Assembly: GCA_934277435.1 (NCBI GenBank)
Contig: CAKQUE010000006.1
Span: 1-64,000 of the forward strand
DNA from: an uncultured Alphaproteobacteria bacterium
GTDB lineage: Bacteria; Pseudomonadota; Alphaproteobacteria; RF32; CAG-239
DNA: 64,000 nucleotides
Reading direction: 5' to 3'
Shown piece after piece: positions 32,715 to 40,255 of this stretch; within the stretch, counting starts at the first letter, position 1; each line of letters opens with the position of its first letter. The notes beneath the pieces are model-generated. The model was not told the origin of the DNA, made no database searches, and saw nothing but the letters and a program-made list of their open reading frames with translations. Both the position numbers and the translations under genes were made by a program.

Positions 32715-33702
32715 TTTAAAAAATGATAAAAATTTTATGGCGCAAAAGTCATTGTTTGATGAATATTATAACCGTGTGCTGCTGCCAAAACTAAAAGAAA
32801 ATGACAAAATTAAACACCGTTATTTTTTGATGTTTATTATTCTGTTATTGATGTCTATAATTTTTTATCCGTTGGTTCTTTTGGCTATTTTGACGCTGTC
32901 CAATGATAATGCGGCGGATATCGGTGTGATTTTGGGTGCTTCCGGTTTTGTTATCATTATCTTACGCGGACCTGTATATTTTTATAAAAAGAAGGCTAAA
33001 AACACAATTATGGCAGATTTTGCCAATTTTTTTGGTACTTTTTCTTATCATAACGAACAATATTTGCCAGATGATTTGCTGCGTGAATCGGATTTATTCG
33101 GTCAATATAATATTCATAAAGGCGATGATTATTTTTGCGGCAATTATAAAAATGTGGCCATTACTATTTCAGAAGAATTGCTGCAAAAAGAAATTGTATA
33201 TACCGAGGTTGACGAAAAATTTGGCAATGCATCTCGGCTCAACCGCCGCAGCCGCAAAAAAAACACGTTTAGAGGTATTTGCGTTTTATTGACGATGAAT
33301 AAAAATTTTAAGGGACGCACGGTAGTGCTAAAGGATAAAGGCCTATTCAATTTTTTAAAGCATATAACCGGTTTAGAACGTGTAAAACTAGAAGATTTGT
33401 ATTTTGAAAAATTGTTTGAGGTGTATTCTTCTGACCAGATAGAAGCGCGTTATTTGTTGACTACGGCTTTTATGGAACGGATGCTCAAATTGACGGAGCT
33501 GTATGATGGTAAATCAATTCAGTTTAGTTTCAATAAAAATCAGCTGCTGCTGGCGATTCCAACCAAACAAGATATGTTTGAAGCTTGTTCTTTTTTCCGC
33601 AGCAACATCAATAAAAAGAAAATAGATCGAGTTTTTGAGCAGTTTTACACTGTTTTTTCTATTGTCGACGTATTAAAGTTAAATCAAAAAATCGGCATGT
33701 GA
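32707..33702 (+). CDS. DUF3137 membrane protein, second copy
   Basis: A 331-residue paralogue of the preceding gene with the same plan: two helices near 36-58 and 65-87 (YFLMFIILLLMSIIFYPLVLL, ADIGVILGASGFVIIIL), then FFGTFSYHNEQYLPDD and FRGICVLLTMNKNFKGRTVVLKDKG. Membership in DUF3137 is clearer here than in the first copy. The 8-base overlap implies translational coupling. Two diverged copies in tandem suggest a hetero-oligomer, which is an inference. Confidence 0.82.
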   Translation: MFDLKNDKNFMAQKSLFDEYYNRVLLPKLKENDKIKHRYFLMFIILLLMSIIFYPLVLLAILTLSNDNAADIGVILGASGFVIIILRGPVYFYKKKAKNTIMADFANFFGTFSYHNEQYLPDDLLRESDLFGQYNIHKGDDYFCGNYKNVAITISEELLQKEIVYTEVDEKFGNASRLNRRSRKKNTFRGICVLLTMNKNFKGRTVVLKDKGLFNFLKHITGLERVKLEDLYFEKLFEVYSSDQIEARYLLTTAFMERMLKLTELYDGKSIQFSFNKNQLLLAIPTKQDMFEACSFFRSNINKKKIDRVFEQFYTVFSIVDVLKLNQKIGM

Positions 33703-33738
33703 AAAACAATTAACCTTGTGTATATCCTTTTGAAAAAG

Positions 33739-33767
33739 TTGCAAAACTTTTGTGCTTTGGCTACATT
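33739..33767 (+). promoter_or_regulatory. Putative promoter of lolC-lolD
   Basis: TTGCAA (33739-33744) and TACATT (33762-33767) are 17 bases apart. Transcription from about 33774 would exclude the upstream ATG 33750 and supports the TTG start at 33792. Confidence 0.5.
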
Positions 33768-33791
33768 CAACAAAAACAGAGGAGATTAGTT

Positions 33792-35036
33792 TTGTTTTCT
33801 AAATTTGAACGGCTGGCGGCCTGGAGATATTTGCGCGCCAAGCGTAAAGAAGGATTTATTTCGGTGATTACCGGTTTTGCATTTACCGGTATAGCTTTGG
33901 GCGTGGCAACTTTAATCATTGTTATGTCGGTGATGAATGGCTTTAAGGCCGAATTGCTGAATCGTATATTAGGAATTAACGGTCATATTTCCATTGTGTC
34001 ATCTGCTGGTTTTCCATTTAATAACTACAAAAAAGCCGTTGCCGATTTAGAAAGTATTCCGGGGATTGATACGGCTTTGCCGCTGATAGAAAAACAGCTT
34101 TTAGTGTCTTCTTCGCATGGCGCGGAAGGTGCTATGGTCCGCGGAATAGAAAAAGAAGATATCTTAAAAAAGAAAGTTATGCGCGACGGTTTCGCCCATA
34201 TGGATATTGAAGGTTTTAGCGGCGATGTTGTGGTTTTGGGAGATAAATTGGCGCGTAAACTTGGGGTTTTTGTTGGCGATGAAATCACTTTAATTTCCCC
34301 AAATGGCAAAGTTACGGCGTTTGGCTCCGTGCCTAGAATAAAATCGTATCCGGTAGTGGGAACGTTCAGTATGGGCATGTATGAATATGACGCTAACTAT
34401 ATTTTTATACCGCTTGACGCTGCGCAAAAATATTTTGGTTTGAAAGACTCAGCTACGGTGATTGATGTTAGTTTGACCGATGAAAATCAGCTGCCTAAAA
34501 TGCGCTCTTTGATTGAACGCAGTGTTAGTTTGGACGCCTATGTTTATGACTGGAAACAATCAAATTCGGCGTTTTTCAACGCGCTTGACGTGGAACGCAA
34601 CGTGATGTTTTTAATTCTGACGTTGATTATTTTGGTGGCGGCATTTAACATTATTACCGGCTTGATAATGCTGGTAAAAGATAAAAGCCGTGATGTTGCC
34701 GTGCTGAGAACAATGGGGGCAACCCGCGGTATGATTATGCGGATTTTCTTTTTAGATGGAGCATTTATCGGCTTTGTCGGTACGGGAATCGGCGTGTCTT
34801 TGGGGTTGCTGTTTTGTGAGAATATTGAAAATATCCGCCAATTTTTACAGACAATTTCTGGACGCGACCTATTTTCGGCAGAAATATATTTTCTGTCGCA
34901 GCTGCCGGCAAAAGTAGATTCGCTAGAAGTTACACTGGTTGTGATTTTGACTTTGGTTTTGTCTTTTTTAGCCACCATATATCCGGCATACCGCGCCGCA
35001 AAATTAGATCCGTCGGAGGCTTTACGCTATGAATAA
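33792..35036 (+). CDS. lolC: Lipoprotein-releasing ABC transporter permease LolC/LolE
   Basis: The inner-membrane permease that, with LolD, extracts lipoproteins for LolA. I place the start at TTG 33792 (MFSKFERLAAWRYLRAK), with GAGGAG 7 bases upstream, because the family opens this way and the promoter lies after ATG 33750. The 414 residues contain a first helix (FTGIALGVATLIIVMSVMNGF), a periplasmic domain (about 50-260), and three C-terminal FtsX-type helices ending SFLATIYPAYRAAKLDPSEALRYE. A single LolC/E gene is usual in alphaproteobacteria, where it forms a homodimer. It overlaps lolD by 8 bases. Confidence 0.93.
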   Translation: MFSKFERLAAWRYLRAKRKEGFISVITGFAFTGIALGVATLIIVMSVMNGFKAELLNRILGINGHISIVSSAGFPFNNYKKAVADLESIPGIDTALPLIEKQLLVSSSHGAEGAMVRGIEKEDILKKKVMRDGFAHMDIEGFSGDVVVLGDKLARKLGVFVGDEITLISPNGKVTAFGSVPRIKSYPVVGTFSMGMYEYDANYIFIPLDAAQKYFGLKDSATVIDVSLTDENQLPKMRSLIERSVSLDAYVYDWKQSNSAFFNALDVERNVMFLILTLIILVAAFNIITGLIMLVKDKSRDVAVLRTMGATRGMIMRIFFLDGAFIGFVGTGIGVSLGLLFCENIENIRQFLQTISGRDLFSAEIYFLSQLPAKVDSLEVTLVVILTLVLSFLATIYPAYRAAKLDPSEALRYE

Positions 35037-35748
35037 CACTACTTTAACCCTGAAAAATATTAACAAAACTTTTCGTCAGGGAAACGAAATTCTGGAAGTT
35101 TTGAAAGATGTAAACTTGGATATCCGACCTAAAGAAGTGGTTGCACTAATCGGCCCTTCCGGCTCAGGCAAATCGACATTGCTGCAAATTGCCGGACTTT
35201 TAGAAAATCCGACAGATGGCGAAGTTTATATTGATGGTGAAAACTGCACCGGAAATTCGGATAATGTACGCACCATGTTGCGCCGCGACTATTTAGGTTT
35301 TGTTTATCAATATCATAACTTACTGCCGGATTTTGACGCGGCAGAAAATGTGATTATTCCGCAGCTGATAGCCGGAGTAAAATATAAAGAAGCCGCCGAC
35401 AAGGCCATGTGGCTGTTGCAGCGTTTGGGCTTGAATGAACGTGAACATCATCGTCCGGCGGAGCTTTCTGGCGGCGAGCAGCAGCGAGTCGCAATTGCCA
35501 GAGCCTTAGCTAACGCACCCAAGCTTTTATTGGCCGATGAGCCGACCGGAAATTTGGACCCCAATACTTCGGATAATGTGTTTTTAACTTTGCTGGAAGT
35601 GGTGAAAGAAACTGGATTATCTGCGCTTATTGCCACGCATAATATTGATTTGGCGCATAAAATGGATAGAGTTGTCAGTCTAAAAGATGGCCGCTTAATA
35701 GACAGTCGTTCCAATCGTTTTTTGAAGACGGTAGAAAATTTTTATTAA
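35029..35748 (+). CDS. lolD: Lipoprotein-releasing ABC transporter ATPase LolD
   Basis: The ATPase of the lipoprotein extractor. The 239 residues contain Walker A GPSGSGKST, the Q-loop FVYQYHNLLPDFDAAENV (the LLPDF/AAENV wording is characteristic of LolD), signature LSGGEQQRVAIARAL, Walker B LLLADEPTGNLD and the H-loop ATHN. It overlaps the permease gene, which fixes the pairing. Confidence 0.95.
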   Translation: MNNTTLTLKNINKTFRQGNEILEVLKDVNLDIRPKEVVALIGPSGSGKSTLLQIAGLLENPTDGEVYIDGENCTGNSDNVRTMLRRDYLGFVYQYHNLLPDFDAAENVIIPQLIAGVKYKEAADKAMWLLQRLGLNEREHHRPAELSGGEQQRVAIARALANAPKLLLADEPTGNLDPNTSDNVFLTLLEVVKETGLSALIATHNIDLAHKMDRVVSLKDGRLIDSRSNRFLKTVENFY

Positions 35749-35821
35749 TTGTCTGAAACTAACTTTTTTTTAATAAAAATATGGTCGAATTGGCTTAGTT
35801 AAAAATACAAAAGGTAAAAAA

Positions 35822-36136
35822 ATGGGATTCTGGTCGTACATTGTTGCAAAATGTAAAAGTTCTGGATTTATAGTGCTTTTGATGGTGCTATGTTCTTATT
35901 TTTCATATTTTGCCGTTAAAGGCGACCGCGGTTTTTTGAAATATATGTATTTGCAAGACAAAGTTGCTGAGGCTGAAAAAGTTAATCAAAGCTACGACCA
36001 ACAGCGCCAAGATTGGGAGCAAAAAGTGAAGTTGCTGTCAAAATCGAGCTTGGATTTGGATTTGTTGGATGAACGCGCCCGCGCTGTTTTGAATGTCATT
36101 GGCAACGATGAATTTATTATTCTTGATGAAGAATAA
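35822..36136 (+). CDS. ftsB: FtsB-like septum formation initiator
   Basis: A small bitopic protein of 104 residues. One membrane helix (about 14-30, SGFIVLLMVLCSYFSYFAV) is followed by a coiled coil (about 42-70, LQDKVAEAEKVNQSYDQQRQDWEQKVKLL). The C-terminal motif LDLDLLDERARAVLNV is typical of alphaproteobacterial DivIC/FtsB proteins. It would join FtsQ (gene at 23613) and FtsL in the divisome. AAAGGTAAAAAA precedes ATG. It stands alone after lolD, before leader RNA B. Confidence 0.9.
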   Translation: MGFWSYIVAKCKSSGFIVLLMVLCSYFSYFAVKGDRGFLKYMYLQDKVAEAEKVNQSYDQQRQDWEQKVKLLSKSSLDLDLLDERARAVLNVIGNDEFIILDEE

Positions 36137-36148
36137 TAAAATTTAAAC

Positions 36149-36177
36149 TTTACATTTTTTATTTTTACCATTACTTT
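36149..36177 (+). promoter_or_regulatory. Promoter of leader RNA copy B
   Basis: TTTACA (36149-36154), a 17-base spacer and TACTTT (36172-36177), with stem P1 starting 6 bases later. This is the same geometry as copy A at 6839-6867. Confidence 0.6.
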
Positions 36178-36183
36178 GAAACT

Positions 36184-36377
36184 AGACAGGCGATAGTCTG
36201 TCTGGGGTGTGACAACCTCTATATATTCGTCTTAGTGTTAGACGTTAATCAAGCATACCTTCTGGTCTATATGGCTGGAAGGTAGCTGAATATGCTGTAT
36301 GTAATATATAGCTAATAAGCTACACTATCTAATATATATAGTTGTCAACTTCCAGCTACCTCGTCGGTAGCTTTTTT
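36184..36377 (+). ncRNA. Structured leader RNA, copy B (candidate riboswitch/attenuator)
   Basis: The elements match copy A in order and size. P1: AGACAGG/TCTGTCT with a 6-base loop ending TAG. P2: a four-pair G-rich stem with the 8-base loop TGTGACAA (copy A: CGTAGCAA). P3: CGTCT/AGACG. P4: GCTGGAAG (36274-36281) with CTTCCAGC (36349-36356). P5: GTAGCT/AGCTAC enclosing GCTGAATA and AATAAGC. P6: ACTAT/ATAGT. The terminator AGCTACC/GGTAGCT follows. Its 5' arm (36354-36360) lies partly inside P4 and could also pair with GGTAGCT at 36281-36287, so P4/P5 and the terminator are mutually exclusive. The length is 194 nt, ending 30 bases before the pseudopilin ATG. Confidence 0.75.
36354..36377 (+). 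terminator. Terminator hairpin of leader RNA B
   Basis: AGCTACC (36354-36360), loop TCGTC, GGTAGCT (36366-36372), then six T ending at 36377. This is a textbook intrinsic terminator inside the leader. Confidence 0.8.
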
Positions 36378-36407
36378 GTTGTAATTTCAAAATGATGGGA
36401 AGTAGTG

Positions 36408-37058
36408 ATGATTAATAATCAACATGGCCGCAGTATGATTGAAATGCTTGGCGTGCTGGCAATAATTGCTGTGTTAAGCGTTGGAGGTATCGCCGGATAT
36501 TCAAAAGCTATGGAAAAATGGAAGGCTAATAAGCTGGTTTCGGAATATAGTTATTTAATATTTGGTTTAATGGATAAGGTGAATGAATTCCAAAATATGT
36601 CAAAAGACACAGGCTATGACTCTCAAGTCGGTTTGAGTAATTATGTGCAATCGGCATCGTTAGTTCCTGAAACTTGGAAATATGCATCCTCAACCAGAAT
36701 GTATGATTCTGAGGGAAATCCGGTATTAATGTTTTCTAGAAGAAATCGTTTAGTCATAGATATTTATCTTGGAACTAAACTTAACTCTAATGGCTGGATA
36801 TCCGGAAAATCAGAAGGATTTTCCTTAACTTTATGTCGTGAAGTTATGCTAAATTTGACTCAGCGCCTGAGTGACGTTGTGCAGTTTTCTAGGTTTTATC
36901 AATGGAGTAAAATGGAAAGTTCAGCTGTTTATTGGGGAAACACATCATGCCCTGCAGGGCAAAAATGTTTGCGAGACTTAACAGTTGCTGAAATAAATGA
37001 AATATGCAAATCTTGCAAAAAAGACAATGAAGCTTGTGGCATAAATATGGAATTTTAG
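36408..37058 (+). CDS. Type IV pilin-like (pseudopilin) protein, copy B
   Basis: A second pilin-like protein with the same prepilin signal: MINNQHG cut before RSMIE, then the hydrophobic helix. ATG 36408 is chosen over GTG 36405; GGGA(AG) lies 6-8 bases upstream. The N-terminal 33 residues match copy A at 31 positions. The middle (about 45-150) is largely different. The C terminus again has C-x4-KCLRDLTVA and C-x2-C-x6-C. So ends are conserved and the centre is variable, as for variants of one surface or secretion subunit. It follows leader RNA B with the same 30-base spacing. The dsbD-like gene converges 3 bases downstream, which is notable since these proteins carry paired Cys. Confidence 0.88.
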   Translation: MINNQHGRSMIEMLGVLAIIAVLSVGGIAGYSKAMEKWKANKLVSEYSYLIFGLMDKVNEFQNMSKDTGYDSQVGLSNYVQSASLVPETWKYASSTRMYDSEGNPVLMFSRRNRLVIDIYLGTKLNSNGWISGKSEGFSLTLCREVMLNLTQRLSDVVQFSRFYQWSKMESSAVYWGNTSCPAGQKCLRDLTVAEINEICKSCKKDNEACGINMEF

Positions 37059-37060
37059 TT

Positions 37061-38800
37061 TTATTTCAAACTTCCGATACTAAAGAAAAGCGGTAAAATT
37101 TCGTATTTTCCGTCAACATAATATACATATACCGGTATTCCGTCGCGGCCGTAGGCATTTAGGGCTGCGGTATAAATATCATTATCTTCGGTCAAGTCCG
37201 CACGAAACAATTTTACATTTTTATCAGCGACAAAGCGTTTGAAGCGTTCTGTATTGAGCAAAATTTTTTCATTAAATTGGCAGGTCAAACACCAGTCGGC
37301 CGTAAAATCAATAAATACTCTCTCGCCGTTTGCCGCGGCGTTGGTGATTTGCTGCGAGTCGTAAGGCTGCCAATTCAGTTCTTTGGTTGCTTGCTCGCCC
37401 GAGTGGTTAATTTGTGTTGCCAAAATGCTTAGCAGCCACAATGCGGTTAATAGCAAAGGCACAGCCAAAATATATTTTATCGTTTTCATCCATTTCCCCG
37501 GTTTGGGTAAAATACGTCCAAGCATATGCGGAAACATTTCTATCAGAGCATAGGGAAGGGCGTAGCCGATTGCCAGCATGACAAAAATGGCGAATATTTG
37601 GGCGTCGTTTTGCATAAAGGCATAGCCGATTGCCGCGCCCATAAAAGGACCGGTGCATGGGCTGGCAATTAAAACGGCAAAAAAACCGGTGCAAAAAGCG
37701 TTTATTCCAGAGAGTTTATAAGTCTTATTGTTGTTGAAATCCGGAAAGTGCAAAATGTCAATCATCAATAAAAACAAAAGGAAAAAAAGCATGGCCATAA
37801 CACCTACGAACCAAGGTGATTGCAGCTGAAAACCCCAGCCGATGGCCGCTCCTTCATGCTTAACCAGCACTAAAATTGCGGTCAGAAGCATAAAGCAAGT
37901 CACCACGCCTAAAGTATAGCTAAAGGCTCGGGAAAAGCGGCGAGGCTCATTATTTTTGTTTAAAAGGGTAAAAATCTTGAGCGATAAAATTGGAAAAACG
38001 CAGGGCATGGCGTTAAGAATAATTCCTCCCAAAAAAGCCAGCAGCAAAATATAGGCTAGCCCAAATTCCGGAGCATCTTTATAGCCAATTTCCAAAGCGT
38101 ATGATTTGTCTGGCGTGACCACTAAAGCCTGTGAGAGTGGTTCGCTTTCGGTGCTGTCGTTTTCCCAACTGATAAGTGTTTTGTTGTTTTCTTCGCTGAT
38201 TTTGATTGATTGTTCGGCCACGCGTCCGCTTTGTGCCGGTAAAAAGCTTACGTTGGTATGCGGCGGAAGTTCAATTTGAATTTTGTTTTGAGAGGTTGGG
38301 CTGTTAACGCTGAGTTTTTGCGGCAGCGACATTTTCAAATCTGACTGCATATTGTTCCAAATTTCTTTTGGCGTTTGCGGCAGTTCTTGTAAGTCAAAAC
38401 TCAAGGATTGAGGTTTGCAGACATCATTGCATTCCACAAAAGAAAATGTCAGTTCCACATCTTTGGTTTGTTTTAGTTTTAGGTGAAAATAAGCTGATTT
38501 TTTATAAACATATTCGTCAATAATATCAAAGGCTTTAACAATTTGCGGCGCCGATTGATTCAATATTTTCAGTCCACTGTCGGCTTTGTTGCTGGAAACA
38601 GTTGTCGGACGACCGATTTCCCCGGGGTTGCTCCAATAAATATGCCAGCCGTCTTTAATGGCAAAACGGGCGATATATTCAGTTTTACCGTTTGAAAAAA
38701 GCTCAATAGTGGTGTTGTCTGTACTCTTGGAGTTTTCAGCGGCAATGAGCGGCAGGCAATATAACCAGCACAGGCAGATAAAAACAGCTTTTTTTAGCAT
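37061..38800 (-). CDS. DsbD-like thiol:disulfide interchange protein
   Basis: An inner-membrane electron conduit that moves reductant from cytoplasmic thioredoxin to periplasmic partners. The start at 38800 follows AAAGGAAA and gives a signal peptide (MLKKAVFICLCWLYCLPLIAA). The periplasmic N domain (to about 230) has the CNDVC pair. Eight hydrophobic helices follow with the conserved NAMPCVFPILSLK and SPCTGPFMGAAIG cysteines. The C-terminal thioredoxin domain carries ADWCLTCQ near residue 505. All three redox pairs of DsbD/ScsB are therefore present. The 579 residues match the family. It converges on a Cys-rich pseudopilin gene. Confidence 0.92.
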   Translation of the reverse strand: MLKKAVFICLCWLYCLPLIAAENSKSTDNTTIELFSNGKTEYIARFAIKDGWHIYWSNPGEIGRPTTVSSNKADSGLKILNQSAPQIVKAFDIIDEYVYKKSAYFHLKLKQTKDVELTFSFVECNDVCKPQSLSFDLQELPQTPKEIWNNMQSDLKMSLPQKLSVNSPTSQNKIQIELPPHTNVSFLPAQSGRVAEQSIKISEENNKTLISWENDSTESEPLSQALVVTPDKSYALEIGYKDAPEFGLAYILLLAFLGGIILNAMPCVFPILSLKIFTLLNKNNEPRRFSRAFSYTLGVVTCFMLLTAILVLVKHEGAAIGWGFQLQSPWFVGVMAMLFFLLFLLMIDILHFPDFNNNKTYKLSGINAFCTGFFAVLIASPCTGPFMGAAIGYAFMQNDAQIFAIFVMLAIGYALPYALIEMFPHMLGRILPKPGKWMKTIKYILAVPLLLTALWLLSILATQINHSGEQATKELNWQPYDSQQITNAAANGERVFIDFTADWCLTCQFNEKILLNTERFKRFVADKNVKLFRADLTEDNDIYTAALNAYGRDGIPVYVYYVDGKYEILPLFFSIGSLK

Positions 38801-38848
38801 TTGTTTCCTTTCAAACAAAATATGGGTAAAGCGGTGTCGGATTTCAAG

Positions 38849-39481
38849 TTAAATCAGTTCTTTTAAACGCGCAACAATCTGGTCAAACATCTCCGCCGTC
38901 AAAACATTTGTGTTGATGTTGTAGCGTGAAGTGTGATAGGAGTCCAGCAATATCAAATTATGGTTAGGCAAAAAATGTTCCGCTCCGTGGGCAAATTTGA
39001 ATGCGGCTTTTGTATATCCCAAAGCTTGTAAAACAGCACCATGCGAAACCGAACCTAACGAAAGAATGACTTTCAGATTGGGCATAGAAGCTATTTCTTG
39101 CTGTAAAAACGGCCGGCAAGCAGCAATTTCGGCGGCATTAACTTTGTTTTGCGGCGGCACGCAGCGCACAGAGTTAGTTACACGGACGTTAATCAGTTCA
39201 AAGCCGTCGTCCTTACGTTTTTGATAATTGCCTTGAGCAAAGCCAAATTTTTTTAGCGCCGGATAAAGTATATCGCCGGCGTAGTCATTGGTAAACGGAC
39301 GGTCTGTTTGGTTGGCGCCGTTTAGCCCTGGAGCTAGCCCAACCACTAAAATTTGCGACTCTAGCGAGCCAAAAGGCGTAACCGGTCCATTGTGGTAGGT
39401 TGGAAACTTTTGCTGGTTGCCGCGGCGAAATTCTACCAAACGCGGGCATAAAGCACAATCTTTTTTTGGTTTGCAAAACAT
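38849..39481 (-). CDS. Uracil-DNA glycosylase, family 5 type
   Basis: An iron-sulfur uracil-DNA glycosylase that removes uracil and related deaminated bases. The start at 39481 is set by AAGGAGAT 5 bases upstream. The 210 residues show the Fe-S cysteines (CALCPRLVEFR near the N terminus, VRCVPPQNK), motif 1 GLAPGLNGANQTDRPF, NDYAGDILYPAL, and the motif SYHTSRYNI near the end. The GAN-T-RPF wording fits family 5 (UdgB) rather than family 4. It lies 48 bases upstream of the dsbD-like gene on the same strand. Confidence 0.9.
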   Translation of the reverse strand: MFCKPKKDCALCPRLVEFRRGNQQKFPTYHNGPVTPFGSLESQILVVGLAPGLNGANQTDRPFTNDYAGDILYPALKKFGFAQGNYQKRKDDGFELINVRVTNSVRCVPPQNKVNAAEIAACRPFLQQEIASMPNLKVILSLGSVSHGAVLQALGYTKAAFKFAHGAEHFLPNHNLILLDSYHTSRYNINTNVLTAEMFDQIVARLKELI

Positions 39482-39629
39482 AGAAATCTCCTTTATTTGC
39501 CCATATTGTAGCGTCATTTTTTTTGCTGTCACTATTTAAATTTGTTTTTTCACGGTTATATACAATTTTGAAAGTGTTGTAAAATACTTGTTTTTGTCAT
39601 TTAACACATTTATAAATGGAGATTAAAAT

Positions 39630-40187
39630 ATGAAAAAGACATTATTGTTGGCAGGTGTTGCCAGTATTTTTGCTCTTAATGCTCAGGCCATGAGCTGGAA
39701 CATAAATGAATATCGTCCGTATGTTGGTGCAGATTATTCTTTCTTTAAGGCTAAACAGGGTAATCAGGCTAAAAATATGAAAAAATATTTTCATTCCGGC
39801 AAAGCTAATGTTGGTATGCAGTTATATGAAAATTGGGATTTGGAATTTTCATATCAGCAATCGGGAGAAATTAAAGGCCGTACTTTGGAAGGTAAACGCG
39901 GCAAAAACTATTTCTCGGTTTATGCATTAGATGCATATGGCAAGTATCCAATGTTTTGCTCTAATTTGAGTTTGCTAGGAACTGTCGGCGCCGGTATTTA
40001 TCACGCTAAATATAAAAACTTTCCTAAAACCTCATATAACAAAGTTGGCTACCGCGCCGGTTTGGGTTTGCAATATGACTTCAACAAAAACTGGGGCGCC
40101 CGCGTTGTTGGCAGATATTCATATATCGGCTCCGGCTATACAAACAACTTCAGAGAAGTTACCGCCGGTTTACAATATAGATTTTAA
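39630..40187 (+). CDS. Small outer-membrane beta-barrel protein
   Basis: An OmpA-like eight-strand barrel of 185 residues. Signal peptide MKKTLLLAGVASIFALNA with cleavage after AQA. Alternating strands follow (YRPYVGADYSFFKA, ANVGMQLYENWDLEFSY, VGYRAGLGLQYDF, WGARVVGRYSYIG, VTAGLQYRF), ending in a C-terminal Phe as BamA substrates do. Likely a structural or adhesive outer-membrane protein; the closest general family is the Omp_b-brl group. It has its own terminator at 40204-40236 and diverges from the glycosylase gene. Confidence 0.85.
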   Translation: MKKTLLLAGVASIFALNAQAMSWNINEYRPYVGADYSFFKAKQGNQAKNMKKYFHSGKANVGMQLYENWDLEFSYQQSGEIKGRTLEGKRGKNYFSVYALDAYGKYPMFCSNLSLLGTVGAGIYHAKYKNFPKTSYNKVGYRAGLGLQYDFNKNWGARVVGRYSYIGSGYTNNFREVTAGLQYRF

Positions 40188-40203
40188 GGTTTTAGCGGCT
40201 AAA

Positions 40204-40236
40204 AAACACCCTGTCAAAAATCATGACAGGGTGTTT
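40204..40236. terminator. Bidirectional terminator between barrel gene and opgH
   Basis: AAACACCCTGTCA and TGACAGGGTGTTT form a perfect 13-bp stem. An A-run on the left and T-rich sequence on the right allow use from both sides. Confidence 0.85.
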
Positions 40237-40255
40237 CAATTTGCAGTCAATATTT

